Origin: Saprospiraceae bacterium
Lineage (GTDB): Bacteria; Bacteroidota; Bacteroidia; Chitinophagales; Saprospiraceae
DNA: 64,000 nt
Assembly (NCBI GenBank): GCA_019694295.1
Contig: JAIBCG010000004.1
Location: 1 to 64,000 of the forward strand
Reading direction: 5' to 3'
This document shows, in pieces, positions 52,748 to 61,508 of the stretch. The notes under the pieces are model-generated. The model made no database searches and was not told the DNA's origin. It worked only from the letters and a program-made list of their open reading frames with translations. How positions within the stretch are numbered: position 1 is the stretch's first letter; each line of letters begins with the position of its first letter. Both the position numbers and the translations under genes were made by a program.

Positions 52748-55657
52748 TTACTTAATTACGATTTCATCTGCAAATATCCATGGCTTATTACCTGCGCCTA
52801 AGTGCCATTCAGGTATTTTGCCCATTGACTTGGCATTGACACGTACAAACCTCACAGACTGCTCTTTCTTTACTGTTAGCTCTTGCAAAATGGCTCCATC
52901 CCTGTCGGCCGGTATTTGGTTTATGACCGTTCCATAGTCGGTATAGTTAACACCATCTGTACTGGTCTGAATGCTTAGGGACACCGGGAAGAATATCCAC
53001 GACTTCTGGTCTTGCAGAACACTCAGACCAATAGAGTTTACATTTTTGATGCTACCCAAGTCAACTTCGTAAGCCAGATCATTGCCCTCATAGCCTTGCC
53101 ATGCCAGGCTTCTGTAGTCATTACCACCTTTGACCAGATCTACAAGCGCATAGTCGCCACCACCCGGGTATTGGTTGCTGTATGTCGAATGCGACAGTAC
53201 CTTTATTCTGGGGTCGAGTTTGCGGAATTCTGTACTGACGACATTGCTGATAGAGCCGTCGGGCATTTTTGCATAATAATAGACGATCTTGCTGTCTTCA
53301 ACCACTACCGGTTTTGTGTATTTTATATATTTACTGATGAGGGCTTCTTTGTCAAAGCTATACCAAAGACTTGCTGCTGGCTCAAGGTCATGTAGGCTGA
53401 AGCTTGTGTTATTGACAAAAACTGTCTGAGGTGCCGAAACAAAAGGTAGTGGCACGATTTTGTTTTTGGTGATAGCTGACGGGCTTCTGTTTTCGGCTTT
53501 TGTCCATAGATTTTTATTTGGTGTTTTGTCAAGCAAGAAAGTAAGGGGGGCAGCATTCAGGATTTCAGAATACATAATGTAAGACCTGTCAAGCGGCCTT
53601 CCTGCTATCGTTACTTCCTGAATATATGGATTGAAATGTGCATTGCCTTTGGTGAGCAAGCGGAATGTCTTGCCATTCTCAAGCCTGATATTTGCTTCAT
53701 CAAACAAGGGTGAGGTAAGCTCAAAATAATCATTGCCAGGGCTCAGCGGATAAAGCCCAAGTGCACTCATGATATACCATGCCGACATTTGTCCGCAATC
53801 TTCATTGCCACATAAGCCTTCTACAGCGTCATTTTTGTAGAGTTCGGTCACTATCTTTCGTGTCAGTTCTTGAGTTTTCCAAGGAGAGGCGGTCTGGTTG
53901 TAAAGATAAGCTATGTGATGACTTGGTTCATTGCCATGAGCATACTGCCCGATCAGACCGGTTACGTCCGATTGTTCACGGCCGGTAAGTTTGTTTTTAT
54001 TATTGAACAGTTCGTCCAGTTTTTGTTCAAGAGCCTTCTCTCCACCTAGGAATCGCTTGAAATTGTCAATATCCTGGACAGCCGTAAAACTGTAGTGCCA
54101 CGAATTGCCTTCGGTATAATGCATATTGATGTCGGTAGGCAAAAATGGTTCGAGGAAGATATTGTTGGAACGGGCGCGCATGAACCCCGATTTCGGATCC
54201 ATCAGGTTTTTGTAATACTGTGCACGTTTCATGTATTGGTTATATACTTCCATGTTGCCAATGGCGTTTGCAAACTGTGCTATACACCAGTCGTCATAGG
54301 CATACTCCAGTGTTTTTGAGACAGATTCGCCCGATTTTTCGGCAGGTACATAACCGTTGGCCACATAATGATCAATACCAAACCTTTTGGCATTGGCCGA
54401 TTCGATCATGGCTTCGAGTGCCAGTTTGGTATCAAAGTTGGTGATTCCCTTGACATAAGCATCTGCAATGACGCTGACGGAGTGATAACCAATCATACAC
54501 CATGTTTCATTGCCATCGAGCTCCCATACGGGCAGATGTCCGGCTTTTTTGTAATGGTCGAGCATGGTTTTGATATAGTCTTCTGTCCTTTTTCTGTCAA
54601 TAATGGTAAAAAGAGGATGAGCAGCACGGTAGGTGTCCCACAGAGAGAAGACCGTGTAAGGTGTAAAGTCTTCGGCCTTGTAGGTTTTTCCATCCATTGC
54701 AAGGTACATACTGTCAACGTCACAGAAGATATTGGGCGCTATGTGCAAGTGGTACATTGATGTGTAAAAATTTACCAGGTCTGTACGGACATCTGATTTA
54801 ACAACTATTTTTGAAAGTTCTTTTTCCCAACGTTGGTCGGCGGCCTTTACAACTGCATCAAAATCCCAACCCGGTGATTCAGCATTCAGATTTTTTCTGG
54901 CTCTTTCTATACTTACAGCCGATATTCCTACTTTTATTATCAATGGGACACCGGTTTTGACTTCGGGTTTTAGTATCAATGAATATGGTCCGGCTGATTT
55001 GTCGGTGATTTCGATATTTTCGGAAAATTGCATGACGAAATACAAATGTTGGCGTCTTGCCCAGCCTTCTGAAATACGGTGGCCGGTTATTTCCTTCATT
55101 CCGGTTTGTTGGAGGGATGCTTCTAAGAGTTTATCGCGATGCTCGAGGTCGATGAAAATTTTTGCCTGTGCAGCATCATTGAATGAATACCTGTGCCAGC
55201 CAACTCGATCGGTACAACTGAGTTCTGCTGTAATGCCGGCATCCGGAAGCAATACGCTATAATATCCGGGTGATGCTTTTTCCGATTTCTTGTCTATTGC
55301 TTGCTTTATAAATGGCTTTCCGTTTGCATATTTTTTGATTTTGGCAGTACCTGTCAATGGCAATATGAGTAAGTCTCCCAGATCTGGTACTCCGGTGCCA
55401 CTCAGGTGAGTATGGCTGAATCCGAGTATTTCCCGGTCAGGGAAATAATAACCGGCGCAACTTTCCCATCCTTCTGTTCTTGTGTCCGGGCTCAGTTGAA
55501 CCATTCCGTGTGGCAGGGTCGCGCCCGGGAAAGTGTGTCCTGTGCCACCTGTACCTATAAAGGGGTCAACGTAAGAGGTGAGCTTGGTAGCAGATGGTTG
55601 TGCAATGGTGAAATTTGCCAGAAATATAAAAGAGATAAAAGTGAAAAAACTTCTCAT
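52748..55657 (-). CDS. GH92 alpha-1,2-mannosidase with C-terminal discoidin-like domain
   Basis: 969 residues. Signal peptide MRSFFTFISFIFLANFTIAQ. GH92 landmarks: DPFIGTGGTGHTFPGATLPHGMVQLSPDT, SHTHLSGTGVPDLGDLL, AHPLFTIIDRKRTEDYI, DITGLIGQYAHGNEPSHHIAYLYN-like block, and catalytic NEDCGQMSAWYIMSALGLYPLSPG. Residues ~820-969 form a CBM32/F5-F8 type C-like module (DYALVDLVKGGNDYRSLAWQGYEGNDLAYEVDLGSIKNVNSIGLSVLQ). GH92 trims high-mannose glycans with Ca2+. A lone gene without a PUL (no SusC/SusD beside it). Confidence 0.92.
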   Translation of the reverse strand: MRSFFTFISFIFLANFTIAQPSATKLTSYVDPFIGTGGTGHTFPGATLPHGMVQLSPDTRTEGWESCAGYYFPDREILGFSHTHLSGTGVPDLGDLLILPLTGTAKIKKYANGKPFIKQAIDKKSEKASPGYYSVLLPDAGITAELSCTDRVGWHRYSFNDAAQAKIFIDLEHRDKLLEASLQQTGMKEITGHRISEGWARRQHLYFVMQFSENIEITDKSAGPYSLILKPEVKTGVPLIIKVGISAVSIERARKNLNAESPGWDFDAVVKAADQRWEKELSKIVVKSDVRTDLVNFYTSMYHLHIAPNIFCDVDSMYLAMDGKTYKAEDFTPYTVFSLWDTYRAAHPLFTIIDRKRTEDYIKTMLDHYKKAGHLPVWELDGNETWCMIGYHSVSVIADAYVKGITNFDTKLALEAMIESANAKRFGIDHYVANGYVPAEKSGESVSKTLEYAYDDWCIAQFANAIGNMEVYNQYMKRAQYYKNLMDPKSGFMRARSNNIFLEPFLPTDINMHYTEGNSWHYSFTAVQDIDNFKRFLGGEKALEQKLDELFNNKNKLTGREQSDVTGLIGQYAHGNEPSHHIAYLYNQTASPWKTQELTRKIVTELYKNDAVEGLCGNEDCGQMSAWYIMSALGLYPLSPGNDYFELTSPLFDEANIRLENGKTFRLLTKGNAHFNPYIQEVTIAGRPLDRSYIMYSEILNAAPLTFLLDKTPNKNLWTKAENRSPSAITKNKIVPLPFVSAPQTVFVNNTSFSLHDLEPAASLWYSFDKEALISKYIKYTKPVVVEDSKIVYYYAKMPDGSISNVVSTEFRKLDPRIKVLSHSTYSNQYPGGGDYALVDLVKGGNDYRSLAWQGYEGNDLAYEVDLGSIKNVNSIGLSVLQDQKSWIFFPVSLSIQTSTDGVNYTDYGTVINQIPADRDGAILQELTVKKEQSVRFVRVNAKSMGKIPEWHLGAGNKPWIFADEIVIK

Positions 55658-55681
55658 GATTCTTAAATTGAATTTTGCATG

Positions 55682-55843
55682 TTTAACTCAGATACGCATT
55701 AGGGTTTTTACTGCACATAATGATTACTTAAATCCATTCCAAAAGCTCAAAAAACATAGGTCACTATGCATTCTATTACTTCTTTAAGAATTTTTTGTAC
55801 GAATCATTTTCGTTTAAATTACTAATGCGTTATCTGGGTTAAA
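55682..55843 (+). repeat. Dispersed TIR-bounded element, copy C (best preserved)
   Basis: 162 bp with terminal inverted repeats: left TTTAACTCAGATACGCATTAG (55682-55702) and right end at 55822-55843, matching at 20 of 22 aligned positions in inverse. Internal blocks are shared with copies A and B. A central hairpin CATAG-GTCA-CTATG lies at 55755-55768. No target-site duplication is obvious. Confidence 0.75.
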
Positions 55844-55848
55844 ATTAC

Positions 55849-55856
55849 TAATTTTG
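55849..55856 (+). promoter_or_regulatory. -7 box just right of repeat copy C
   Basis: TAATTTTG; predicted start near 55862, 12 nt before the acyltransferase ATG. The -33 region would fall within the right inverted repeat. Confidence 0.45.
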
Positions 55857-55873
55857 GCAGTCATTCCTACATT

Positions 55874-56749
55874 ATGAAGTTTATTTCGTATATTTTTATT
55901 CGTCTTTTGGTTTTTATCTTTTCTATTCTGCCATTCCGGGTATTGTATTTGTTTTCTGATTTTATCAAATGGGTATTAAAAGACCTGATAAAATACCGTA
56001 CCCACGTAGTAGAAGATCAGCTTAGAAAATGTTTTCCACACATGTCAGATCAGGAAATAGAGAACATCAAGGATGAAAATTACCGCAACCTGGCAGACCT
56101 GGTTGTAGAGAGCATCAAGGGCTTTTCGATGAGTGAAGATGCGTTGAAGACCAGATGGAAGCTAATCAATGCAGAAAAAATAGAGGCATTTCTCAAACAA
56201 GGCAGACCAGTGATTGTTAATACTGCTCATTATAACAACTTCGAATGGGGGACACTAGCATTTGCACTTCAGTCACATTATCCGGTAAAAGGGGTTTATA
56301 AACCATTGACCAATCATTTTATTGAAAATTATTTAAAAAGGAATAGAGCAAAGACAGGAATGGAGTTGTTGCCAATGCAGAATGTAGGACAAAAAATATC
56401 ACAGTTTAAAGAACAGGCAAGTATCTTTATTTTTATATCTGACCAAAGCCCATCCAAAGTGGAGAAAGCTCACTGGATTAATTTTTTTGGGCATGAGACG
56501 GCATTCATTCATGGTGTAGGCCAATATTCAAGTGAATACAACATTCCTGTTTTTTATTGCGACATCCAAAGGGTAAAACGTGGTTATTATGAAGCTACGC
56601 TTACAGAGTTGGTGGCAGAACCTAAGCTATCATCAGCTTATGAAATCACACGCACATTTGCTGCCAAAGTAGAACAGGTCATCGTCCAAAAACCTGCACC
56701 CTGGCTCTGGACACACAAAAGATGGAAACACAGGCGATATCCTGAATAA
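55874..56749 (+). CDS. Lipid A lauroyl/myristoyl-type acyltransferase (LpxL/HtrB family)
   Basis: 291 residues. N-terminal membrane helix, then the LPLAT HX4E motif at His119-Glu124 (NTAHYNNFEWG). Followed by the usual PVKGVYKPLTNHFIENYLKRNR and FIFISDQSPSK blocks. Adds a secondary acyl chain to lipid A or a related lipid at the inner membrane. Its promoter seems to lie at the end of repeat copy C. The MscS gene starts 17 bp downstream. Confidence 0.87.
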   Translation: MKFISYIFIRLLVFIFSILPFRVLYLFSDFIKWVLKDLIKYRTHVVEDQLRKCFPHMSDQEIENIKDENYRNLADLVVESIKGFSMSEDALKTRWKLINAEKIEAFLKQGRPVIVNTAHYNNFEWGTLAFALQSHYPVKGVYKPLTNHFIENYLKRNRAKTGMELLPMQNVGQKISQFKEQASIFIFISDQSPSKVEKAHWINFFGHETAFIHGVGQYSSEYNIPVFYCDIQRVKRGYYEATLTELVAEPKLSSAYEITRTFAAKVEQVIVQKPAPWLWTHKRWKHRRYPE

Positions 56750-56766
56750 AATAGCTAATATTCGTT

Positions 56767-57582
56767 ATGGAGAAATATATTGACAATTTATTGATAAAAG
56801 CCGTCGAGTTTGCACCAAAACTTGCTATGGCACTCATTACACTGTTTGTTGGGTTTTGGCTCATCAACAGGCTTACACGGCTCATGGTAGCAGTAATGAA
56901 AAAACGCGAACTCGATGAAACAGTGGTTCCTTTTCTAGAATCAATTGTGACGGTCATCCTTAAAGCTTTGGTGCTGGTAAGTGTGGCCGGCATGTTTGGT
57001 ATCGAAACCACCTCATTTGTTACCATTCTTGGTGCTGCGGGTCTTGCTGTAGGTCTTGCATTGCAGGGTAGCCTCGGGCATTTTGCCAGTGGTATTTTGA
57101 TTCTGTTGTTTAAACCATATAAGGTAGGTGATACCATACGAGTGAAGGAGTTTGAAGGTGTGGTTGAAGAAATACAAGTATTCAACACATTGCTCCGCAC
57201 CAATAACAATAAAAAAATCATTATACCAAATGGTGTGATAACCGCTGACCCTATTATCAACATAACGGGGCAAGGCACGCTAAGGGTAGTGGCAGATTTC
57301 GTAGTTGCTTATGAAGAAGATATTGACAAAGTCAGGAAAATCATCCTGGAAGTCATCCGCTCAAACGAACGTATATTCAACGATCCGGCACCTGAAGTGC
57401 AATACAACACAAAGGGTTTTGGGCTGGCAGTGTATGAATGTACTTTCTGGTGTCATGCCGAAGAACAGAACCAGGTATATTATTTTGTACAAGAGCACGT
57501 ACGCAAATCATTTGACCGAAATGGTATTAAAACTCCTGAAATAGGCTTTGAATACGGTAGTACTAAGGGAAAAACTATTTAA
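56767..57582 (+). CDS. mscS: Small mechanosensitive channel MscS
   Basis: 271 residues. Three N-terminal helices, with pore helix TM3 in ILGAAGLAVGLALQGSLGHFASGILILLFKPYKVGDTIRV, the MscS signature; then the beta domain and ab domain. Opens at high membrane tension to release osmolytes. Length like E. coli MscS (286). Probably cotranscribed with the acyltransferase gene. Confidence 0.93.
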   Translation: MEKYIDNLLIKAVEFAPKLAMALITLFVGFWLINRLTRLMVAVMKKRELDETVVPFLESIVTVILKALVLVSVAGMFGIETTSFVTILGAAGLAVGLALQGSLGHFASGILILLFKPYKVGDTIRVKEFEGVVEEIQVFNTLLRTNNNKKIIIPNGVITADPIINITGQGTLRVVADFVVAYEEDIDKVRKIILEVIRSNERIFNDPAPEVQYNTKGFGLAVYECTFWCHAEEQNQVYYFVQEHVRKSFDRNGIKTPEIGFEYGSTKGKTI

Positions 57583-57605
57583 GCTGTTGTAAGCGAATTC
57601 CTTTA

Positions 57606-59309
57606 TTACAACAATAGCGGCTTACTTCCAATATTAATCTTGAATCCGGCACCGGCATAATGGAGCGTTTGTTCGTTATATCCTGTCTGCCTTCGATAAC
57701 TGTATTCTCCAAATGCATTCATGTTGTGAAAAAATTTCCATTCGAGCCTGAATGTCAAGCGGGTAACATTGGTGCGCAGTCCCTGCAATAACTTATTGCC
57801 GTAGTCGCTCACACGGCTTGTATTGGTGGTGAGGATGTTTTCGCCCCAGTTAGATGTGTTGCTGTCAAGACCTTGTTTGTAATGTTGCAGCCAGCATTCT
57901 GCCTGCAGATTTGGCAATATTCGGTATTTGACCCTTGCGATACCCTCGACAAGGTTGGCTCCAAGTGGGTGTGCCAATGCTTGGTTATAATGTGTATAAG
58001 ATGCGGTCGAATCGGCATGTGTATAAGTATATGGCATCACCAGATTGGCCTCCAGTTGTAGATCGAGATGGTCCACACCGAGAACATTTATATACTTTAT
58101 GCCACCTTGTAGCCCAAACTTGTTGGCCCACCAGCCCCGATTGTCTTTGATGAGCTCACGAAACAAGAATTCATCAAGCATAAGCTGGCCGTATAGCTGC
58201 ACGGTGTGAGCAATATTGCCTGATACGTTAAAGCCGATGAGTACATTGTCCGGACTACCGAGAGCTGCCTCAACAGATCTGTAAAGTATCACCGGGTTGA
58301 GGTACTGGAAATCGAAATGATCTTTTCTGGCAAATACAACCGTTTCGAATATGCCGGCATGCCAGTTTTTGTTAATGGCATAGCTCAGATAGTGTGCAGC
58401 AAAATATTTTTTCGGGATGAGTACGTCACCAATGTCGTCTCTGGCACCTGCAGCCTGCAATTCTCCAAAAATATTTTGATAATGAAATCTGCCTACCTTC
58501 GTATTTAATTTGAAGTATAAATAATTATTACTGTAATCAGAAAGCAACAAGGAACGAATGCCATTGCCTATAAAATTGTTGCCATAGCCAAACTGCGCAC
58601 CTATGTGTTTTGTAACATTGAAGCCGATATAAGCAGTCGCATTATTGAAGTCAAAACCATTCTTTACATCAAAGATACTGCTGTTGTAATTCTTGTAAAA
58701 TCCATTGCCGGGCACTGCATTGAACCTGTTGATCCTGTCTGTAATATAATTTTCAAATCGCTGCTGCGTCTCCAGGATTCTGCTGTAGAAATATACCTTT
58801 GAGTCTATGCCACCTCGCAACTCTATGCCACGGCTGTTTTCAAATATATTGCTTTCATTTCCTTTCTCTTTACCTATCGTCATACCGAATACAGGATTTA
58901 ATTTCAGATAAAAATAATCGGATTTGAATTCTAACAGATCTGCCGGAGTTTTGTAAAAATATGTAAGGAGTGGTTTTCGACTTTTCAATACCGGTTTACA
59001 GCTATCACAGTTGATGAAATCCTGATTTTCGATCATGCTGTATAGTAGGTTGGTAGAATCTTTAGGGTTGAGATGTGCGTTTATCTTTTTTTTCAGAATG
59101 AGTTGTGCCCAGTCATTGCGGTTAAATGGTCGTATGGCAGGGTGAATGTCTTTGGAGGAATTACTGATAAGCCATCGCTCCACCACATCGTTTGCGGGAT
59201 GGTCAGCCGGTATGTTGAGATTTTGTGTAAGCCCCGTCGTTGTTACTCCTAAAAGCAGAAGCAAAAATATACCATTGAGCCCGGTGGTTAAATATTTCAT
59301 CATTAACAT
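57606..59309 (-). CDS. RemB/Wzi-like outer-membrane beta-barrel protein
   Basis: 567 residues with signal peptide (to ~28). A long run of beta strands with motifs of the RemB/capsule-assembly Wzi-like group: QFGYGNNFIGNGIRSLLLSDYSNNYLYFKLNTKVG, YLNPVILYRSVEAALGSPDNVLIGF, WWANKFGLQGGIKYINVLGVDHLDLQLEANLVMPYTYTH, HYNQALAHPLGANLVEG. The last strand ends INIG-SKPLLL without terminal Phe. In Flavobacterium RemB is a mobile surface protein linked to gliding, but the sequence alone does not tell a gliding from a capsule role. Confidence 0.75.
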   Translation of the reverse strand: MLMMKYLTTGLNGIFLLLLLGVTTTGLTQNLNIPADHPANDVVERWLISNSSKDIHPAIRPFNRNDWAQLILKKKINAHLNPKDSTNLLYSMIENQDFINCDSCKPVLKSRKPLLTYFYKTPADLLEFKSDYFYLKLNPVFGMTIGKEKGNESNIFENSRGIELRGGIDSKVYFYSRILETQQRFENYITDRINRFNAVPGNGFYKNYNSSIFDVKNGFDFNNATAYIGFNVTKHIGAQFGYGNNFIGNGIRSLLLSDYSNNYLYFKLNTKVGRFHYQNIFGELQAAGARDDIGDVLIPKKYFAAHYLSYAINKNWHAGIFETVVFARKDHFDFQYLNPVILYRSVEAALGSPDNVLIGFNVSGNIAHTVQLYGQLMLDEFLFRELIKDNRGWWANKFGLQGGIKYINVLGVDHLDLQLEANLVMPYTYTHADSTASYTHYNQALAHPLGANLVEGIARVKYRILPNLQAECWLQHYKQGLDSNTSNWGENILTTNTSRVSDYGNKLLQGLRTNVTRLTFRLEWKFFHNMNAFGEYSYRRQTGYNEQTLHYAGAGFKINIGSKPLLL

Positions 59310-59335
59310 TTAATATCCGGCGGTAAAGCTACGAA

Positions 59336-60187
59336 TTACCTTACATACTTTTCAGCACGTTGACGAGCCATATTGTCTTTCATTTTCATCCATTTACTTC
59401 CAAGCAGGTGATTGAGGCTTTTGTCAACGATAAAATGTCTTGCAATGTTGAATGCTCCTTTTACCTGAGTCATTACAGAATCATTGGAACGAAGCGCCAT
59501 GGAGTAGCCACCATCAGTATATTCTATATAATGCCAGAATCCTGAAGGCATAAAGATGGTTTCGCCCGGATGCAGCATACATTCGTAGCCGGTAACATTT
59601 CTGAGCGCAGGATGTTTTTTGTAATCCGGATTGTTGACATCAATATAAGATGCAACCGTAAAAGGATACTGATATATTTTTTCTGAATCATCATGTGAGA
59701 AGAGCACAATGCGTTTTCGTCCGTGAAACTGATTGAGGAATACATGAGAATAGTCAATATCATAGTGTAATGCCACTTTTGAGCCTTCGCCACCAAAAAA
59801 CATGAAAGGAAAACTCTTGATCCAGCCGTCCATGATGGTAGGTGTTGAAAAATCTTTTATCAGCTCGGGTGCGTGTTTGAAAATATTGAAAAGAAACATT
59901 CTGTATTGTGTCGGGCCGGATTCAAGCATTTCAAGATATTGCTTAAAGGGCATGAAAGTATCAGGTGTCATGTATTTTTTACCCGGATTGGAAGATTTTT
60001 CGGAAAACAACGGCACTATCAAGTCACCATATTTTTCCTTAAAAAAATCGTTGTTCCATTTTTCTTTAGCAGGCCAGGCATCCATGAAATCAGTAAAAAC
60101 AACAGGTTTGGATGGTTTGAGGTACTCGTTTTTGAAAGTTTCCCTGTTTAAGCCTGTTCGACGGTCAACTGGAAATAGTTTCATCAC
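59336..60187 (-). CDS. JmjC/cupin-8 2-oxoglutarate oxygenase-like protein
   Basis: 283 residues (start at the ATG pair 60187/60184). Double-stranded beta-helix with iron ligands His141-x-Asp143 (LHYDIDYSH) and His219 (SGFWHYIEY) and a Lys/Arg in RKRIVLF for 2-oxoglutarate. The cupin-8 family includes hydroxylases of ribosomal proteins and other substrates; target unknown. No signal peptide. The flanking genes do not explain it. Confidence 0.85.
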   Translation of the reverse strand: MMKLFPVDRRTGLNRETFKNEYLKPSKPVVFTDFMDAWPAKEKWNNDFFKEKYGDLIVPLFSEKSSNPGKKYMTPDTFMPFKQYLEMLESGPTQYRMFLFNIFKHAPELIKDFSTPTIMDGWIKSFPFMFFGGEGSKVALHYDIDYSHVFLNQFHGRKRIVLFSHDDSEKIYQYPFTVASYIDVNNPDYKKHPALRNVTGYECMLHPGETIFMPSGFWHYIEYTDGGYSMALRSNDSVMTQVKGAFNIARHFIVDKSLNHLLGSKWMKMKDNMARQRAEKYVR

Positions 60188-60264
60188 AATATGTTTTGAA
60201 ATTCAGAAAATTAAAACTCCAAATATCGGGCTAAAATAAAATATCTTTTTTTTATCAGGAAATT

Positions 60265-61455
60265 TTAAGACCAAATTAACATCGACAAAAATAAAATCAT
60301 ACTAACAACAAATCCAAACATAAATACATTGTAAGAGAATACCAGGTAACGGTTTTTGGTGTCTAATATTTTACCAAGGTAATAGAGTTCTTTTTTTAGA
60401 TTCGTTTTTACCAGATCCCGACTTGCAAACATTTGATCGAGTTTTTCTTCGTATTGTTCGACCGACAGATTTGCGAAGTCGGAGTAGGAAGTAAGATGCT
60501 TTAGTATTTCTTCTTCGCTGCTGTGCTTGGTGATATTTCGCCACATCCTAGGTTTGGCAGCCAAGATGGCAAAGATGAGCGAAGTCATGCCGGTAATGAT
60601 AAATACTACTACCGGGAACAAGAGGGAAGGGTTGGTAGCCGGCAGATTTTGGTATGTAATGAATGAGATCATGATGCCCATCATGATCGAATTAACGCTT
60701 ATCATGATATGGCTTCGGTTGTCAGCCATAGCGCTTAATTCTATATGATTGCGGAAGCTTATCCTGAAAAAATTATAGATGGTGGGGTTGAAATTGTTTT
60801 TGGGTTTTGCCGGTTTATTGTCTTGAGCAAGTATGGCTGTTTGTTGCCTTAAGTTGAGCAAGGCAAGGTTATATCGGCTACTGAAATGACGGACACCCCA
60901 AGATGTACAGAGTTGCTTGTTGCTGAGGTCGTGATAGCTTATGTTGTTCCATTCTTGGTCTGAGTAGGTAATGCCGAAAGTATCTTCTGTTTCTTTTTTT
61001 AAGATTTCGGGAGAATGGTAATCTGCAAGGCCGTGCCGTATGACAGTAAGCGAATCTTTGAGTACCCCTACGGCGAGATGGTCGTCAATACCTGAATCAT
61101 CAAGCCTAAAAAAATCGTAAGAAGGCATGTCTGCCGGTGCTATGTCATAGGCCGAAAGGTATTCCTTCATTAGTCTGTGGCTGTCAGGCAAGAAATTTTC
61201 ATATTCGAACAGCCTGCCTACTGCATAAAACCAGGCAACGATCCTGAGTTTGAATGCAGATTCAGGGTTGATGTTGAGTTCTGCGGCTCCATTCATTACC
61301 AAATTGGACAAATGAACACAATAATCGTAACTATGGAAGTACAATCTTTGTTCAGGTTGCTCGGCAAATAATCCGGCTACATACTCCGGAGCCTGATGAA
61401 GAGCAGCAGAATACAATGAACTGAGAGCAGATTTTTTATCTTTAGCAGATGCCAT
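60265..61455 (-). CDS. Degenerate HD domain fused to a PycTM (Pycsar effector) domain
   Basis: 396 residues. Residues ~30-210 have HD-domain layout: His41 in YFHSYDYCVHLSNLV is kept but the HD pair is replaced (RIVAWFYAVGRLF, 71-83), and other metal residues are altered, so it is probably inactive. Residues ~225-396 match the PycTM effector domain of Pycsar systems (formerly DUF5706): FFRISFRNHIELSAMADNRSHIMISVNSIMMGIMISF, with membrane helices ~252-268, 279-300 and 370-394. Pycsar effectors damage the membrane on cyclic nucleotide binding. No cyclase gene flanks it. HD-PycTM proteins are common chromosomal genes in Bacteroidota, and many may not be anti-phage. Confidence 0.75.
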   Translation of the reverse strand: MASAKDKKSALSSLYSAALHQAPEYVAGLFAEQPEQRLYFHSYDYCVHLSNLVMNGAAELNINPESAFKLRIVAWFYAVGRLFEYENFLPDSHRLMKEYLSAYDIAPADMPSYDFFRLDDSGIDDHLAVGVLKDSLTVIRHGLADYHSPEILKKETEDTFGITYSDQEWNNISYHDLSNKQLCTSWGVRHFSSRYNLALLNLRQQTAILAQDNKPAKPKNNFNPTIYNFFRISFRNHIELSAMADNRSHIMISVNSIMMGIMISFITYQNLPATNPSLLFPVVVFIITGMTSLIFAILAAKPRMWRNITKHSSEEEILKHLTSYSDFANLSVEQYEEKLDQMFASRDLVKTNLKKELYYLGKILDTKNRYLVFSYNVFMFGFVVSMILFLSMLIWS

Positions 61456-61508
61456 ATTAACTGTAAAACTAATACATCTTTAGCTGACAGCCAATAAAAC
61501 AAGGAGTA

